The notes below the pieces were generated by a model. The model was not told the origin of the DNA. It ran no database searches and was given only the letters and a program-made list of their open reading frames with translations. DNA of 61,932 nt from Flavobacteriales bacterium (GTDB taxonomy: Bacteria; Bacteroidota; Bacteroidia; Flavobacteriales_D; Sanyastnellaceae): positions 1 to 61,932 of the forward strand of contig PKEB01000009.1 in assembly GCA_002863125.1 (NCBI GenBank), given 5' to 3'. Position numbers and translations under genes: made by a program. Below, in pieces: positions 1 to 8,871 of the stretch. The stretch's first letter is position 1. Every line of letters begins with the position of its first letter.

Positions 1-56
1 AGTCTGCCCCTATTTGACCGGCCCGGTCGGCGGTTGACCTTTGATTGCGAATTCCT

Positions 57-64
57 TAGATTTG
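57..64 (+). promoter_or_regulatory. -7 box of the queA promoter
   Basis: TAGATTTG is a perfect match to the Bacteroidota sigma-70 box TAnnTTTG. A TTG at 34-36 lies 20 bases upstream, the expected place for the -33 element. The queA ATG follows 17 bases after the box. Confidence 0.6.
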
Positions 65-81
65 CCGCCTTAAACAGCGCC

Positions 82-1131
82 ATGAAGTTATCTTCCTTCA
101 AATACGAAATTTCACCCGACCTCATTGCTCAACGGCCCCTCGACAACCGAGACGACAGCCGCTTGATGGTCGTCCACAAGGACACCGGAAAGATTGAGCA
201 CAAGATGTTCAAGGACGTCCTAGATGAATTCGATGAAGGCGATGTGTTCGTGGCCAACGACACCAAGGTTTTCCCAGCCAAATTGTACGGCAACAAGGAG
301 AAGACGGGTGCCGTCATTGAGGTGTTTCTGCTCCGCGAGCTGAACCGCGAAAGCATTCTGTGGGATGTACTCGTGGACCCCGCCCGTAAAATCCGCATCG
401 GCAACAAGCTCTACTTCGGCGAGAACGACGAGTTGGTGGCAGAAGTCATCGACAACACCACGTCGCGCGGCCGAACCCTGCGTTTCTTGTTCGACGGTTC
501 GTACGAGGAGTTCATGGAGGTCATCTCCAAGTTGGGTGAGACCCCCATCCCCAAGTACCTCGAGCGGGAAGTGGAACCCGAAGACCGCGAGCGTTTCCAG
601 ACGATCTACGCAGACAAGCTCGGTGCCGTCGCCGTTCCCACCGCCGGTTTGCACTTCTCGAAGCAACTGCTGAAGCGCCTGGAAATCAAGGGCATCGACC
701 TGACCTTCCTAACCCTTCACATCGGTTTGGGCACGTTCCGTCCGGTTGAGGTGGAAGACCTGACCAAGCACAAGGTGGATTCCGAGCAGCTCATCATCCC
801 TGAAGATTGCGTTGCGCGCGTGAACCGTGCCAAAGCGGAAGGCCGTCGGGTCGTTTCCGTAGGAGCCACAGCCATGCGCGCCATGGAAACTTCCGTGAGC
901 ACCACCGACACGCTGAAGCCGTACAACGGATGGACGAACAAGTTCATCTTCCCCAAGTACGATTTCAAGATCTCGGATGCGTTGATCACCAACTTCCACA
1001 CGCCCCAGAGCACCCTGCTCATGCTCAGTTCAGCGTTTGGCGGTTACGACCTCATCATGGAGGCGTACAACGAAGCCATGAAAGAGAAGTACCGCTTCTT
1101 CGCATACGGTGACGCGCTGTTGATTCGATAA
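82..1131 (+). CDS. queA: S-adenosylmethionine:tRNA ribosyltransferase-isomerase QueA
   Basis: QueA transfers and isomerises the ribose of S-adenosylmethionine onto 7-aminomethyl-7-deazaguanine in tRNA, giving epoxyqueuosine in the cytoplasmic queuosine pathway. The protein is 349 aa, the usual QueA length. It opens with the family pattern around [12 protein letters not shown], carries [14 protein letters not shown] in the N-terminal third, [11 protein letters not shown] in the middle and the closing block [21 protein letters not shown] start at the ATG at 82 because the open frame before it lacks family similarity and because a -7 promoter box sits at 57-64, inside that upstream stretch. It appears monocistronic; the next gene starts about 95 bases downstream. 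Confidence 0.97.
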   Translation: MKLSSFKYEISPDLIAQRPLDNRDDSRLMVVHKDTGKIEHKMFKDVLDEFDEGDVFVANDTKVFPAKLYGNKEKTGAVIEVFLLRELNRESILWDVLVDPARKIRIGNKLYFGENDELVAEVIDNTTSRGRTLRFLFDGSYEEFMEVISKLGETPIPKYLEREVEPEDRERFQTIYADKLGAVAVPTAGLHFSKQLLKRLEIKGIDLTFLTLHIGLGTFRPVEVEDLTKHKVDSEQLIIPEDCVARVNRAKAEGRRVVSVGATAMRAMETSVSTTDTLKPYNGWTNKFIFPKYDFKISDALITNFHTPQSTLLMLSSAFGGYDLIMEAYNEAMKEKYRFFAYGDALLIR

Positions 1132-1226
1132 GCCCTGGGCGCCCCTTTGCATGCATTTGCAAATTTTCTGCGGCGCATTGGCCGTGGATGAACGAACTTC
1201 GTCGAAAACCAACGGTTATTGACGAT

Positions 1227-1889
1227 ATGAACTTCTTACTTTCTCCCATTAAAGGTGCCCTCGGTGTGGCTTCTGCCCTCGCCCTCGGTGTTTTCATGAC
1301 AAGCGCTGGCATTGCTGAGCCCCAGCCTGAATTGGCCATCGGCTCCAAAGCCCCGCTTGCCGACGTGCTCATGATGAATGTGAACGGCACGCAAATGAGC
1401 CTCAACACGGCCGCTGGCCCCAACGGATTGCTCGTGGTTTTCAGCTGCAACACGTGCCCCTTCGTAGTGGGCAACGGTGAAAAGAGCGATGGCTGGGAAG
1501 GCCGCTACAACGAGACCGGCCGCTTCGCCAAAGAAAACGGCGTTGCCATGGTGCTCGTCAACTCCAACGAAGCCAAGCGCGACAACCACGACAGCATGGA
1601 CGCGATGAAGGCACATGCCAAAGAGAACAACTACGGCATGCCTTACCTGCTCGACGCCAACCACCAGCTGGCCGATGCATTCGGTGCGTTGAAGACGCCC
1701 CATGTCTACCTGTTTGACGGCGACATGAACCTCGTGTACCGCGGCTCCATCGACGACAACGTGAGCGACGCAGAAGCGGTTTCAGCGCGCTATGTGCAGG
1801 ACGCGATCACGGCGGTTGCCAATGGCAAACCCGTAAGCGTGGCCGAGACCAAAGCCATCGGCTGCTCCATCAAGCGCGTTTCGAAGTAA
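1227..1889 (+). CDS. Secreted thioredoxin/peroxiredoxin-like protein
   Basis: This is a 220-aa redoxin-fold protein with an N-terminal hydrophobic export signal (roughly residues 5-30, ending near AGIAEPQ). The redox centre is FSCNTCPFV, a CxxC pair in the AhpC/TSA/thioredoxin-like arrangement. The later block GALKTPHVYLFD and the C-terminal TKAIGCSIKR are typical of small periplasmic redoxin-like proteins common in Bacteroidota; substrate unknown. I chose the ATG at 1227 because the signal peptide follows at once; an ATG at 1188 is in frame but adds a charged, non-signal extension. Its stop codon abuts the stop of the convergent carboxyltransferase gene. No perfect -7 box is seen upstream; an inverted repeat TTTGCA-N6-TGCAAA (1146-1163) lies in the gap after queA. 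Confidence 0.85.
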   Translation: MNFLLSPIKGALGVASALALGVFMTSAGIAEPQPELAIGSKAPLADVLMMNVNGTQMSLNTAAGPNGLLVVFSCNTCPFVVGNGEKSDGWEGRYNETGRFAKENGVAMVLVNSNEAKRDNHDSMDAMKAHAKENNYGMPYLLDANHQLADAFGALKTPHVYLFDGDMNLVYRGSIDDNVSDAEAVSARYVQDAITAVANGKPVSVAETKAIGCSIKRVSK

Positions 1890-3431
1890 TCAGAGCGGAA
1901 GGTTGCCGTGCTTCTTGCGCGGCAGGGTGTCCACTTTGTTCTGGAGCATTTCGAATGCTCGAATCAGTTTGGCCCGGGTGTTGTGTGGAAGGATAACCTC
2001 ATCCACATAACCTCGGGCCGCTGCATTGTAGGGGTGCGCAAACAGCTCCGCATATTCCGCTTCCTTCTCCTTCCACGTCGCTTCCGGATCGTCTGAAGCG
2101 GCGATTTCTCGCTTGAAAATAATCTCCGCCGCGCCCTTGGCGCCCATGACCGCAATCTCCGCCGTCGGCCACGCATAAACGAGGTCCGCGCCGATGTGCT
2201 GGCTGTTCATGACATCGTACGCACCACCGTATGCTTTGCGCGTGATGACCGTGATGCGCGGCACCGTGGCTTCACTGAAGGCGTACAGGAGTTTGGCGCC
2301 GTTGGTGATGATGCCGTTCCACTCCTGGTCGGTTCCAGGCAAGAAGCCCGGGACGTCTTCCAACACGAGCAACGGAACATTGAACGCATCGCACGTGCGC
2401 ACGAAACGCGCCGCCTTCGTCGATGCGTTGTTGTCCAATACCCCCGCCAAGAACGCCGGTTGGTTCGCCACCACACCGATGCTCTTACCAGCCAGACGTG
2501 CAAATCCGCAGACGATGTTCTCGGCGTAGTCCTTTTGAACTTCTGTAAACGACCCTGCGTCGCAGACCTGGTTCACCACCTCGCGGATGTCGTACGGCTG
2601 TTGCGCGCTCTCCGGCACGACCGCATCGAGTGCGGGCCGTTGTTCATCGCCCGGCGTATAATCCAACGCTTCTGGGTCCTCCTCGCAGTTTTGCGGAAGG
2701 AAGCTCAAGACGTCTTTGATGTGCTGAATCACACGGGCTTCGTTGGCCGCCGTGAAATGGGTAACCCCGGACTTACTCGCGTGGGTTTTCGCCCCACCCA
2801 ACTCTTCGCTCGTTACCTCCTCGTGCGTCACCGTTTTGACCACGTTGGGGCCAGTCACGAACATGTAGCTGGTGCCTTCGGCCATGAAAATGAAATCCGT
2901 TAAGGCCGGTGAGTACACCGCCCCGCCTGCGCACGGGCCCAGGATCGCACTCAACTGTGGAATCACGCCGCTAGCGCGCACGTTGCGGTAAAAAATATCC
3001 GCGTAGCCCCCCAGCGAAACAACGCCTTCTTGGATGCGCGCGCCACCGCTGTCGTTCAAGCCTATGAGGGGAGCGCCGTTCTTCATCGCCAGGTCCATGA
3101 CGCGGCAGATTTTCTTGGCGTGCGCCTCGGCAAGCGAGCCCCCCAACACCGTGAAGTCCTGCGAAAAGACATACACCAACCGGCCGTTGACCCGGCCATA
3201 ACCGGTGACGACGCCGTCACCGAGAAACTGCTGCTTGTCCAACCCGAAGTTGGTCGACCGGTGCTTCACGAGCATCCCCAACTCTTCGAAACTATCGGGA
3301 TCCAAGAGCAGGTTCAGGCGTTCGCGCGCCGTCAATTTGCCCTTGGCATGCTGGGCCTCAATGCGCTTCTCACCTCCACCTTGCACCGCTTGCTCGCTCA
3401 ATTCGTTGAGCCGATTTCTGTGCTGTTCCAT
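1890..3431 (-). CDS. Acyl-CoA carboxylase carboxyltransferase (beta) subunit, PccB-like
   Basis: This 513-aa protein is the carboxyltransferase subunit of a biotin-dependent acyl-CoA carboxylase (propionyl-CoA or methylmalonyl-CoA type). It moves the carboxyl group from biotin to an acyl-CoA. Recognisable blocks are GKLTARERLNLLLDP near the N-terminus, the oxyanion-hole region GGSLAEAHAKK, NDSGGARIQEGV, GPCAGGAVYSPALTDF and, in the second half, ITRKAYGGAYDVM. The length matches PccB/MmdA proteins. No biotin carboxylase or biotin carrier gene is in this window, so the partner is encoded elsewhere. It is divergent from aspS, with a -7 box only four bases before the ATG, suggesting a very short or no leader. 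Substrate cannot be fixed from sequence alone. Confidence 0.93.
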   Translation of the reverse strand: MEQHRNRLNELSEQAVQGGGEKRIEAQHAKGKLTARERLNLLLDPDSFEELGMLVKHRSTNFGLDKQQFLGDGVVTGYGRVNGRLVYVFSQDFTVLGGSLAEAHAKKICRVMDLAMKNGAPLIGLNDSGGARIQEGVVSLGGYADIFYRNVRASGVIPQLSAILGPCAGGAVYSPALTDFIFMAEGTSYMFVTGPNVVKTVTHEEVTSEELGGAKTHASKSGVTHFTAANEARVIQHIKDVLSFLPQNCEEDPEALDYTPGDEQRPALDAVVPESAQQPYDIREVVNQVCDAGSFTEVQKDYAENIVCGFARLAGKSIGVVANQPAFLAGVLDNNASTKAARFVRTCDAFNVPLLVLEDVPGFLPGTDQEWNGIITNGAKLLYAFSEATVPRITVITRKAYGGAYDVMNSQHIGADLVYAWPTAEIAVMGAKGAAEIIFKREIAASDDPEATWKEKEAEYAELFAHPYNAAARGYVDEVILPHNTRAKLIRAFEMLQNKVDTLPRKKHGNLPL

Positions 3432-3435
3432 GAGG

Positions 3436-3443
3436 CAAATCTA
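3436..3443 (-). promoter_or_regulatory. -7 box upstream of the carboxyltransferase gene
   Basis: On the minus strand this reads TAGATTTG, a perfect TAnnTTTG box. It ends four bases before the ATG at 3431, so the transcript would be nearly leaderless. Confidence 0.5.
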
Positions 3444-3481
3444 CGGAGATGGCGGCCTCCGAATGACCGGGCTTCGTGCCG

Positions 3482-3489
3482 TACCTTTG
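3482..3489 (+). promoter_or_regulatory. -7 box of the aspS promoter
   Basis: TACCTTTG matches TAnnTTTG perfectly and lies 28 bases before the aspS ATG. No convincing -33 TTG is seen at the expected spacing. Confidence 0.55.
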
Positions 3490-3517
3490 GGCGTCTGAAA
3501 AAAATCATTCAGGAACC

Positions 3518-5278
3518 ATGCATCGAACGCATACTTGCGGCGAACTGCGCGCCGACCACGCAGGCCAAACCGTCACCTTGAGCGGTTGGGTTCAACGCAC
3601 CCGCGACTTGGGTGGAATGACCTTTGTCGACGTCCGTGACCGCTACGGCCTGACCCAGTTGGCCTTCAACATGGATTCGAACGAGGCACTTTGCTTGAGC
3701 GCTCGCAAGCTCGGCCGGGAATTTGTCATCAAGGCGACCGGACTCGTCAAAATCCGCGAATCCAAAAACGCCCAGATGCCCACCGGGGACATCGAAATTG
3801 AAGTCACCCAGCTCGACGTATTGAATGCCAGCAAGACCCCGCCGTTTACCATCGAAGACGACACCGATGGCGGCGACGACCTGCGAATGCAATTCCGCTA
3901 CCTAGACTTGCGCCGCAAGCCGGTGCAGCGCAACCTCATGCTCCGCCACCGGTTGAGCATCGAAACGCGCAAGTACCTCGACGGGGTGGATTTCATCGAA
4001 GTTGAGACGCCGTATCTGATCAAGTCCACACCGGAAGGTGCACGGGACTTTGTCGTGCCTTCGCGCATGAACCCCGGACAGTTTTACGCGTTGCCTCAAA
4101 GCCCTCAGACATTCAAGCAACTCCTGATGGTCAGCGGGTACGACCGCTACTACCAGATCGTCAAGTGCTTCCGCGACGAAGACCTCCGCGCGGATCGCCA
4201 GCCAGAATTCACGCAGATTGACTGCGAGATGGCGTTTGTGGAGCAAGAAGACGTGCTGCAGACGTTTGAGCACCTCGTGCGTCACCTCTTCAAAACCGTC
4301 CTCGACGTCGAAATCGATGCGTTCCCGCGCATGACGTACGACAAGGCCATGGAGCGCTACGGAAGCGACAAGCCCGACGTGCGCTTCGGCATGGAGTTCG
4401 TCGACTTCGGACCGGTCGCACAAGGCCAAGGGTTCGGCGTCTTTGACAATGCTGAAGCCGTGCTCGGAATCGTAGCACCAGGATGTGCGAACTACACGCG
4501 CAAGCAACTGGATGCCCTGACCGATTGGGTGAAGCGCCCACAGATTGGAGCCAAGGGACTGGTCTACTGCAAGGTCAACGAAGACGGCACGTTCAAGTCG
4601 AGCGTGGACAAGTTCTTTGACGCGGAAAAACAAGCGGCATGGGCAGCCCATTCCGGCGCCAATGCAGGGGATTTGATCCTGATGCTCTCAGGGGACTTGA
4701 ACCACGTACGCCGCCAACTGAACGAATTGCGGCTTCACATGGGCAGTGCATTGGAGTTGCGCGACCCCAAGGTCTTCAAGCCATTGTGGGTGGTGGATTT
4801 CCCTCTCCTCGAATGGGACGAAGACACCGAACGCTACCACGCGATGCACCACCCCTTCACGTCACCAAAGCCCGAGCATTTCGACCTCATCGATTCCGAT
4901 CCCGGAGCGGTGAGGGCCAACGCATATGACATGGTCATCAACGGCGTGGAAATCGGCGGAGGATCCATCCGTATCCACGACAAAGCCATCCAGGCGCGAA
5001 TGTTCGACCTGCTCGGTTTTACCCCGGAAGAGGCGGAGGCCCAATTTGGCTTCTTGATGAACGCCTTCCAATACGGTGCTCCACCGCACGGCGGACTGGC
5101 ACTCGGCTTCGATCGCCTCTGCTCGCTCTTCGGCGGCAGCGACTCGATCCGGGATTTCATCGCCTTCCCCAAGAACAACTCGGGCCGCGATGTCATGATC
5201 GACGCGCCGAGCCCCATCCACGACGAACAATACGACGAACTGTACCTCCGTTCCACAGCAACGGAAGACGAAGCATAA
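3518..5278 (+). CDS. aspS: Aspartate--tRNA ligase
   Basis: This is class II aspartyl-tRNA synthetase, 586 aa, the bacterial type with a GAD insertion. The N-terminal OB-fold anticodon-binding domain is visible at [20 protein letters not shown]. Class II motif 2 is [18 protein letters not shown], and motif 3 is [15 protein letters not shown] near the C-terminus. [14 protein letters not shown] marks the catalytic core. I start at 3518 ([10 protein letters not shown]) because OB-fold homology starts there and the -7 box at 3482 lies upstream; a start at 3476 would sit before the promoter. The bacilliredoxin gene follows after nine bases, so the two are probably cotranscribed. Confidence 0.97.
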   Translation: MHRTHTCGELRADHAGQTVTLSGWVQRTRDLGGMTFVDVRDRYGLTQLAFNMDSNEALCLSARKLGREFVIKATGLVKIRESKNAQMPTGDIEIEVTQLDVLNASKTPPFTIEDDTDGGDDLRMQFRYLDLRRKPVQRNLMLRHRLSIETRKYLDGVDFIEVETPYLIKSTPEGARDFVVPSRMNPGQFYALPQSPQTFKQLLMVSGYDRYYQIVKCFRDEDLRADRQPEFTQIDCEMAFVEQEDVLQTFEHLVRHLFKTVLDVEIDAFPRMTYDKAMERYGSDKPDVRFGMEFVDFGPVAQGQGFGVFDNAEAVLGIVAPGCANYTRKQLDALTDWVKRPQIGAKGLVYCKVNEDGTFKSSVDKFFDAEKQAAWAAHSGANAGDLILMLSGDLNHVRRQLNELRLHMGSALELRDPKVFKPLWVVDFPLLEWDEDTERYHAMHHPFTSPKPEHFDLIDSDPGAVRANAYDMVINGVEIGGGSIRIHDKAIQARMFDLLGFTPEEAEAQFGFLMNAFQYGAPPHGGLALGFDRLCSLFGGSDSIRDFIAFPKNNSGRDVMIDAPSPIHDEQYDELYLRSTATEDEA

Positions 5279-5287
5279 TTTCAAGCC

Positions 5288-5698
5288 ATGTACCCACCCG
5301 AACTCGTAGCTCCCATGAAAGCCGACCTCACCGAGGCCGGAATGACCGAATTGCTTTCACCCGAAGCGGTGGATGCCGCACTCAATGAATCCGGCACCAC
5401 CCTCGTGGTCATCAACAGCGTGTGCGGTTGCGCCGCAGGTGCCATGCGCCCCGGTGTCAAGCTCGCGTTGCAGCACAGCAAACTGCCCACCCACTTAACC
5501 ACAGCATTTGCCGGAGTGGACCGTGAAGCGGTTGACCGCGCACGCAAATTCATGTTGCCCTACCCGCCCAGCTCGCCGAGCATTGGGCTGTTCAAGGACG
5601 GCCGTTTGGTCCACATGATCGAGCGTCACCACATCGAAGGCCGCACCGCCGAGATGATCGCAGAAAACCTGCAAATGGCCTTCGACGAATACTGCTAA
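5288..5698 (+). CDS. BrxA/BrxB-family bacilliredoxin (YphP/YqiW-like)
   Basis: This 136-aa thioredoxin-fold protein carries the family CxC centre in SVCGCAAG (Cys46 and Cys48) and the start MYPPELVAPM that is characteristic of YphP/YqiW proteins. The family length is about 140-145 aa, so it is complete. In Firmicutes these proteins remove bacillithiol from protein thiols; in Bacteroidota the physiological thiol partner is less certain. It follows aspS by nine bases and is followed by a membrane protein gene nine bases later, so it probably sits inside the aspS transcript. Confidence 0.92.
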   Translation: MYPPELVAPMKADLTEAGMTELLSPEAVDAALNESGTTLVVINSVCGCAAGAMRPGVKLALQHSKLPTHLTTAFAGVDREAVDRARKFMLPYPPSSPSIGLFKDGRLVHMIERHHIEGRTAEMIAENLQMAFDEYC

Positions 5699-5707
5699 CT
5701 TCCGGGC

Positions 5708-7858
5708 ATGAAGCCCTGGAACAAAGCCATCCAACGCGTCTCACCGAGCTGGCAAGCAGCCGGATTGACTTGGCTCTGGGTGGCTTTGTTGCATCCGGAC
5801 GTCTTTTTTCGACCCAATTCCCTGCTGCTCGCTTCGAGCCGGGACGCCGTCAAGAACATCTACACCCTCGCTTGGCAATGGGCACACGGCGGCGCATTCA
5901 GCACGGAGTTCGCCGGCATGGGTTGGCCCTTTACCGAGCACGTTTTTTACACGGATGGGCATCCGCTGCTGGCGTGGCTAACGGGTGGCTGGCTCGTGCC
6001 CCATGTCCTTCCCGCCGAATGGACGGCAGGATTGGTACACGCCGCCATCATCGCCTCGTGGGGCCTGGCTGCCGCGCTGCTGGTTCGCATCTTGAATCAC
6101 TATGGCGCCCGCGGCACCGGCGTCGTTTTGGCGAGCAGTTTCATCGCCTTGAGCCATCCGCAGGTACTGCGTTGGACCGGGCACTACGCCATGGCCTACA
6201 CCGTTGCGCTGCCGCTCACGTGGTGGCTGCAACTCCAATGGCAAGCCTCTCCAACGTGGAAGAACGCCGGAAAACAAGTCGTCAACCTGTTGATTTGGTT
6301 GCTCACGCATGCCTACCTCGGCGCCATTGCCGCAGCATTTGCTGGATTGATGAGCGGGTTCCATTGGTTGGCCAACACGCAGCGAACGAGGCGTGAGCTC
6401 GCCCAGCTTGCCGTCGCTCCTGTAGCGCCGCTCGCAGGGTATTTGCTGCTTTTGGCGGTGAGCGACTCCCATCCGTTTCGCACGGATCGGCCATTCGGAT
6501 TTTGGGACAACGTCAGCCAGTGGAATGCTGCCGTCCTACCATCGCACGGCCCCCTCGGTGCGCTGCGCAAACAGTTGGGATGGGGGCTAACGGTATGGGA
6601 AGGCTGGGGCTACCTCGGCACGGGATTCTGGGTGGCATTGGGCATGGCTGCAGTTCGGGTCGTGCGCCTCCGCCGTTGGACGACCGTCAATGTCGGCGGA
6701 CCGTGGATTGCCGTCGCTGCTGCCCTTGTGCTCTATGGTATAGGCGTGGGCGAGCCGTTTCGAACAGGTGGCGAGGCGTGGTTAGATCAGGCCAAATTGT
6801 TCACGCAGTTCCGTGCCATTGGGCGGTTCACGTGGGCGGCAGTGTGGGTGTTTCCTGTGCTCGCCGTGTGGTGGGCGCGGCGCGATGCACGCTGGATGGC
6901 CATCGTGTTGGTGTGCTTCGGCCTGGATGCGTTTTGGATGCAACAAGAGGCGCGTGTGCAAATGGTGCCGATGACCAATGGCTTTCAAGTGGCGTCTCCG
7001 CAGGTCAAAAGCTTGGCTGAACTGGCGCAAACACACGGCGCACTTGCCATCCACCCCGTTCCCTGGTTTCAAATGGGCAGCGAAAGCGTTGGCCGGGAAG
7101 GGACCCAACCAGCACACAAGCGTACGTTGGAGGCATCCTTGCACACGGGCCTGCCCACAACTGCGACGCACCTGACCCGAATGAGCATTTCCGAATCGCG
7201 CACCTTGACCGAATGGATGGCGCGTGGAGGCAGTGCAACGGAGCTCCAGGAGGCGATTGGCGAATGGCCCGAAGGGGCAAGCATTCTGCTCTACGCGTGC
7301 GATTACGCCTCGACGTGGTCACCGGACGACCAACGCATGTGGCAAGCCGGAGAAGCAACGTCCGACCCAGCCGTACGCTTGTTGCGGCTCGACGCATTCT
7401 TTGCCCAGCCGCCCTCGGCCCACAACCCGCAACCCGGCGATTGGCATTGGAACGGCCTCAACCGCAGCCCTTACGCTGAGGCCTTGGAAGGCGGGCGCAT
7501 TGCGCGGGAACACCTCAACGGATACCTCATCACGGACACCCTGCAACCGGACAGTACCTGGTTGGGCCGGTCCATGGAAGCCAGCTGCTGGTTCTGGCAC
7601 GGGAGCGAGCATGCCGGCCGTGACGCCCTTCAATTCGAGTGGGTGTGCGAGGCCGAGTGGCCAGACGGATCGCGGAATTGGCTGGAGCACGTGCCGGTGG
7701 CGGCATGCGGAGAACACGCAGGGGATTGGACCCGGGCGGCCGTCAACGTGCAATTGCAGGATTTGCCCGAACGGCTGTACTTCTTTGCCGTCGGTTTTGA
7801 ATCGGATGGCGACAGCATTTATGCCGACGCGTTCCGGGTGAAGCCGCTGCCGCTGTAA
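5708..7858 (+). CDS. Large multi-pass membrane protein with extracytoplasmic C-terminal domain
   Basis: I do not recognise the family with certainty. The 716-aa protein has about ten hydrophobic segments between residues 15 and 410, including GLVHAAIIASWGLAAALLV, GVVLASSFIAL, APLAGYLLLLAV and AAVWVFPVLAVWWA. A soluble C-terminal region of about 300 residues follows. The layout (first loop with GMGWPFTEHVFYTDGHP, many helices, then a soluble tail) resembles GT-C-type membrane glycosyltransferases or DUF6311-like proteins, but no catalytic motif is clear to me. It is rich in Trp. It follows the bacilliredoxin by nine bases and precedes trpS by eleven, so it may share a transcript with both. Confidence 0.7.
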   Translation: MKPWNKAIQRVSPSWQAAGLTWLWVALLHPDVFFRPNSLLLASSRDAVKNIYTLAWQWAHGGAFSTEFAGMGWPFTEHVFYTDGHPLLAWLTGGWLVPHVLPAEWTAGLVHAAIIASWGLAAALLVRILNHYGARGTGVVLASSFIALSHPQVLRWTGHYAMAYTVALPLTWWLQLQWQASPTWKNAGKQVVNLLIWLLTHAYLGAIAAAFAGLMSGFHWLANTQRTRRELAQLAVAPVAPLAGYLLLLAVSDSHPFRTDRPFGFWDNVSQWNAAVLPSHGPLGALRKQLGWGLTVWEGWGYLGTGFWVALGMAAVRVVRLRRWTTVNVGGPWIAVAAALVLYGIGVGEPFRTGGEAWLDQAKLFTQFRAIGRFTWAAVWVFPVLAVWWARRDARWMAIVLVCFGLDAFWMQQEARVQMVPMTNGFQVASPQVKSLAELAQTHGALAIHPVPWFQMGSESVGREGTQPAHKRTLEASLHTGLPTTATHLTRMSISESRTLTEWMARGGSATELQEAIGEWPEGASILLYACDYASTWSPDDQRMWQAGEATSDPAVRLLRLDAFFAQPPSAHNPQPGDWHWNGLNRSPYAEALEGGRIAREHLNGYLITDTLQPDSTWLGRSMEASCWFWHGSEHAGRDALQFEWVCEAEWPDGSRNWLEHVPVAACGEHAGDWTRAAVNVQLQDLPERLYFFAVGFESDGDSIYADAFRVKPLPL

Positions 7859-7869
7859 ATTTACCGCGC

Positions 7870-8841
7870 ATGGCACGCATTCTCACCGGCATTCAAAGCA
7901 CAGGCACACCCCATTTGGGCAACCTGCTCGGCGCCATCCGGCCCGCCATTGACCTCGCTCACCAATCGGAAAACGAGTCGTTCTTGTTCATCGCCGATAT
8001 GCACTCCCTGACGCAGGTCAAGGACGGAGCGACACTGCGGGAAAATACCTACGCGGTGGCCGCTGCCTGGCTCGCGTTTGGCCTCGACACCGAGCGAACG
8101 GTCTTCTACCGCCAAAGCGATGTCGCAGAAGTGACCGAACTCGCGTGGTACCTGAATTGCTTTTTCCCGTACCAGCGCCTGACGCTCGCCCACAGTTTCA
8201 AGGACAAGGCGGATCGGCTGGAGGACGTGAACGGCGGGTTGTTCTCTTACCCCATGCTGATGGCCGCGGACATTTTGCTGTACGATGCGGATTTTGTGCC
8301 CGTAGGCAAAGACCAATTGCAGCACTTGGAGATGACCCGAGACGTGGCCAGCCGGTTCAACCACAAGATGGGCGAAACCTTCGTGGTTCCGAAGGAATTG
8401 ATCCGCGAGGAAACGCAACTCATCCCCGGATTGGATGGCGAAAAGATGTCCAAGTCCAAGGGCAACACCCTCGATATTTTTGCCGATGCTGGCGCATTGA
8501 AAAAGCGCATCAACAAAGAAATTGTCACCGACGCGACGCCGTTGGAGGACCCCAAAGATCCCGACGGAGCGGTCGTCTACAACCTGTACAAACTCGTGGC
8601 CTCGGAAGGCGACGCAGCGAACATGGCGGAATCCCTCCGCGCGGGTGGCTATGGTTGGGGGCACGCCAAGAAGGCCCTGCTGGAGGCTGTGGTTGATGGG
8701 TTCGCGAGCGAGCGCGAAGAGTTCAACCGCTGGATGAGTGACAAAGGCGCCCTCGACGCGGAATTGGCCAAAGGCGCCGAACGCGCCCGAGCCGTGGCCC
8801 AACCCGTCCTCGACCGGGTCCGTGAAAAGATCGGATTCTGA
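7870..8841 (+). CDS. trpS: Tryptophan--tRNA ligase
   Basis: This is class I tryptophanyl-tRNA synthetase, 323 aa, the usual length. The HIGH-like signature is TPHLGNLLGA near residue 13, and the KMSKS signature is GEKMSKSKGN near residue 195. Further family blocks are FIADMHSLT, YPMLMAADILLYDADFVPVG and the helix HLEMTRDVASRFN. A near-consensus -7 box TAAATTTA (7856-7863) lies just before the ATG and overlaps the stop codon of the upstream membrane-protein gene, so trpS could have its own start point as well as readthrough. It converges on the amidohydrolase gene. Confidence 0.97.
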   Translation: MARILTGIQSTGTPHLGNLLGAIRPAIDLAHQSENESFLFIADMHSLTQVKDGATLRENTYAVAAAWLAFGLDTERTVFYRQSDVAEVTELAWYLNCFFPYQRLTLAHSFKDKADRLEDVNGGLFSYPMLMAADILLYDADFVPVGKDQLQHLEMTRDVASRFNHKMGETFVVPKELIREETQLIPGLDGEKMSKSKGNTLDIFADAGALKKRINKEIVTDATPLEDPKDPDGAVVYNLYKLVASEGDAANMAESLRAGGYGWGHAKKALLEAVVDGFASEREEFNRWMSDKGALDAELAKGAERARAVAQPVLDRVREKIGF

Positions 8842-8871
8842 GCAAAGAACGCCACGTTCGGCTGAATTGAC

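Noticed and set aside
1146-1163. TTTGCA-N6-TGCAAA inverted repeat after queA as a terminator or S24 operator
   Set aside because: Stem of only six mostly A/T bases with a weak T run; spacing and arms differ from the TTTGCT-N8-TAGCAA operators.
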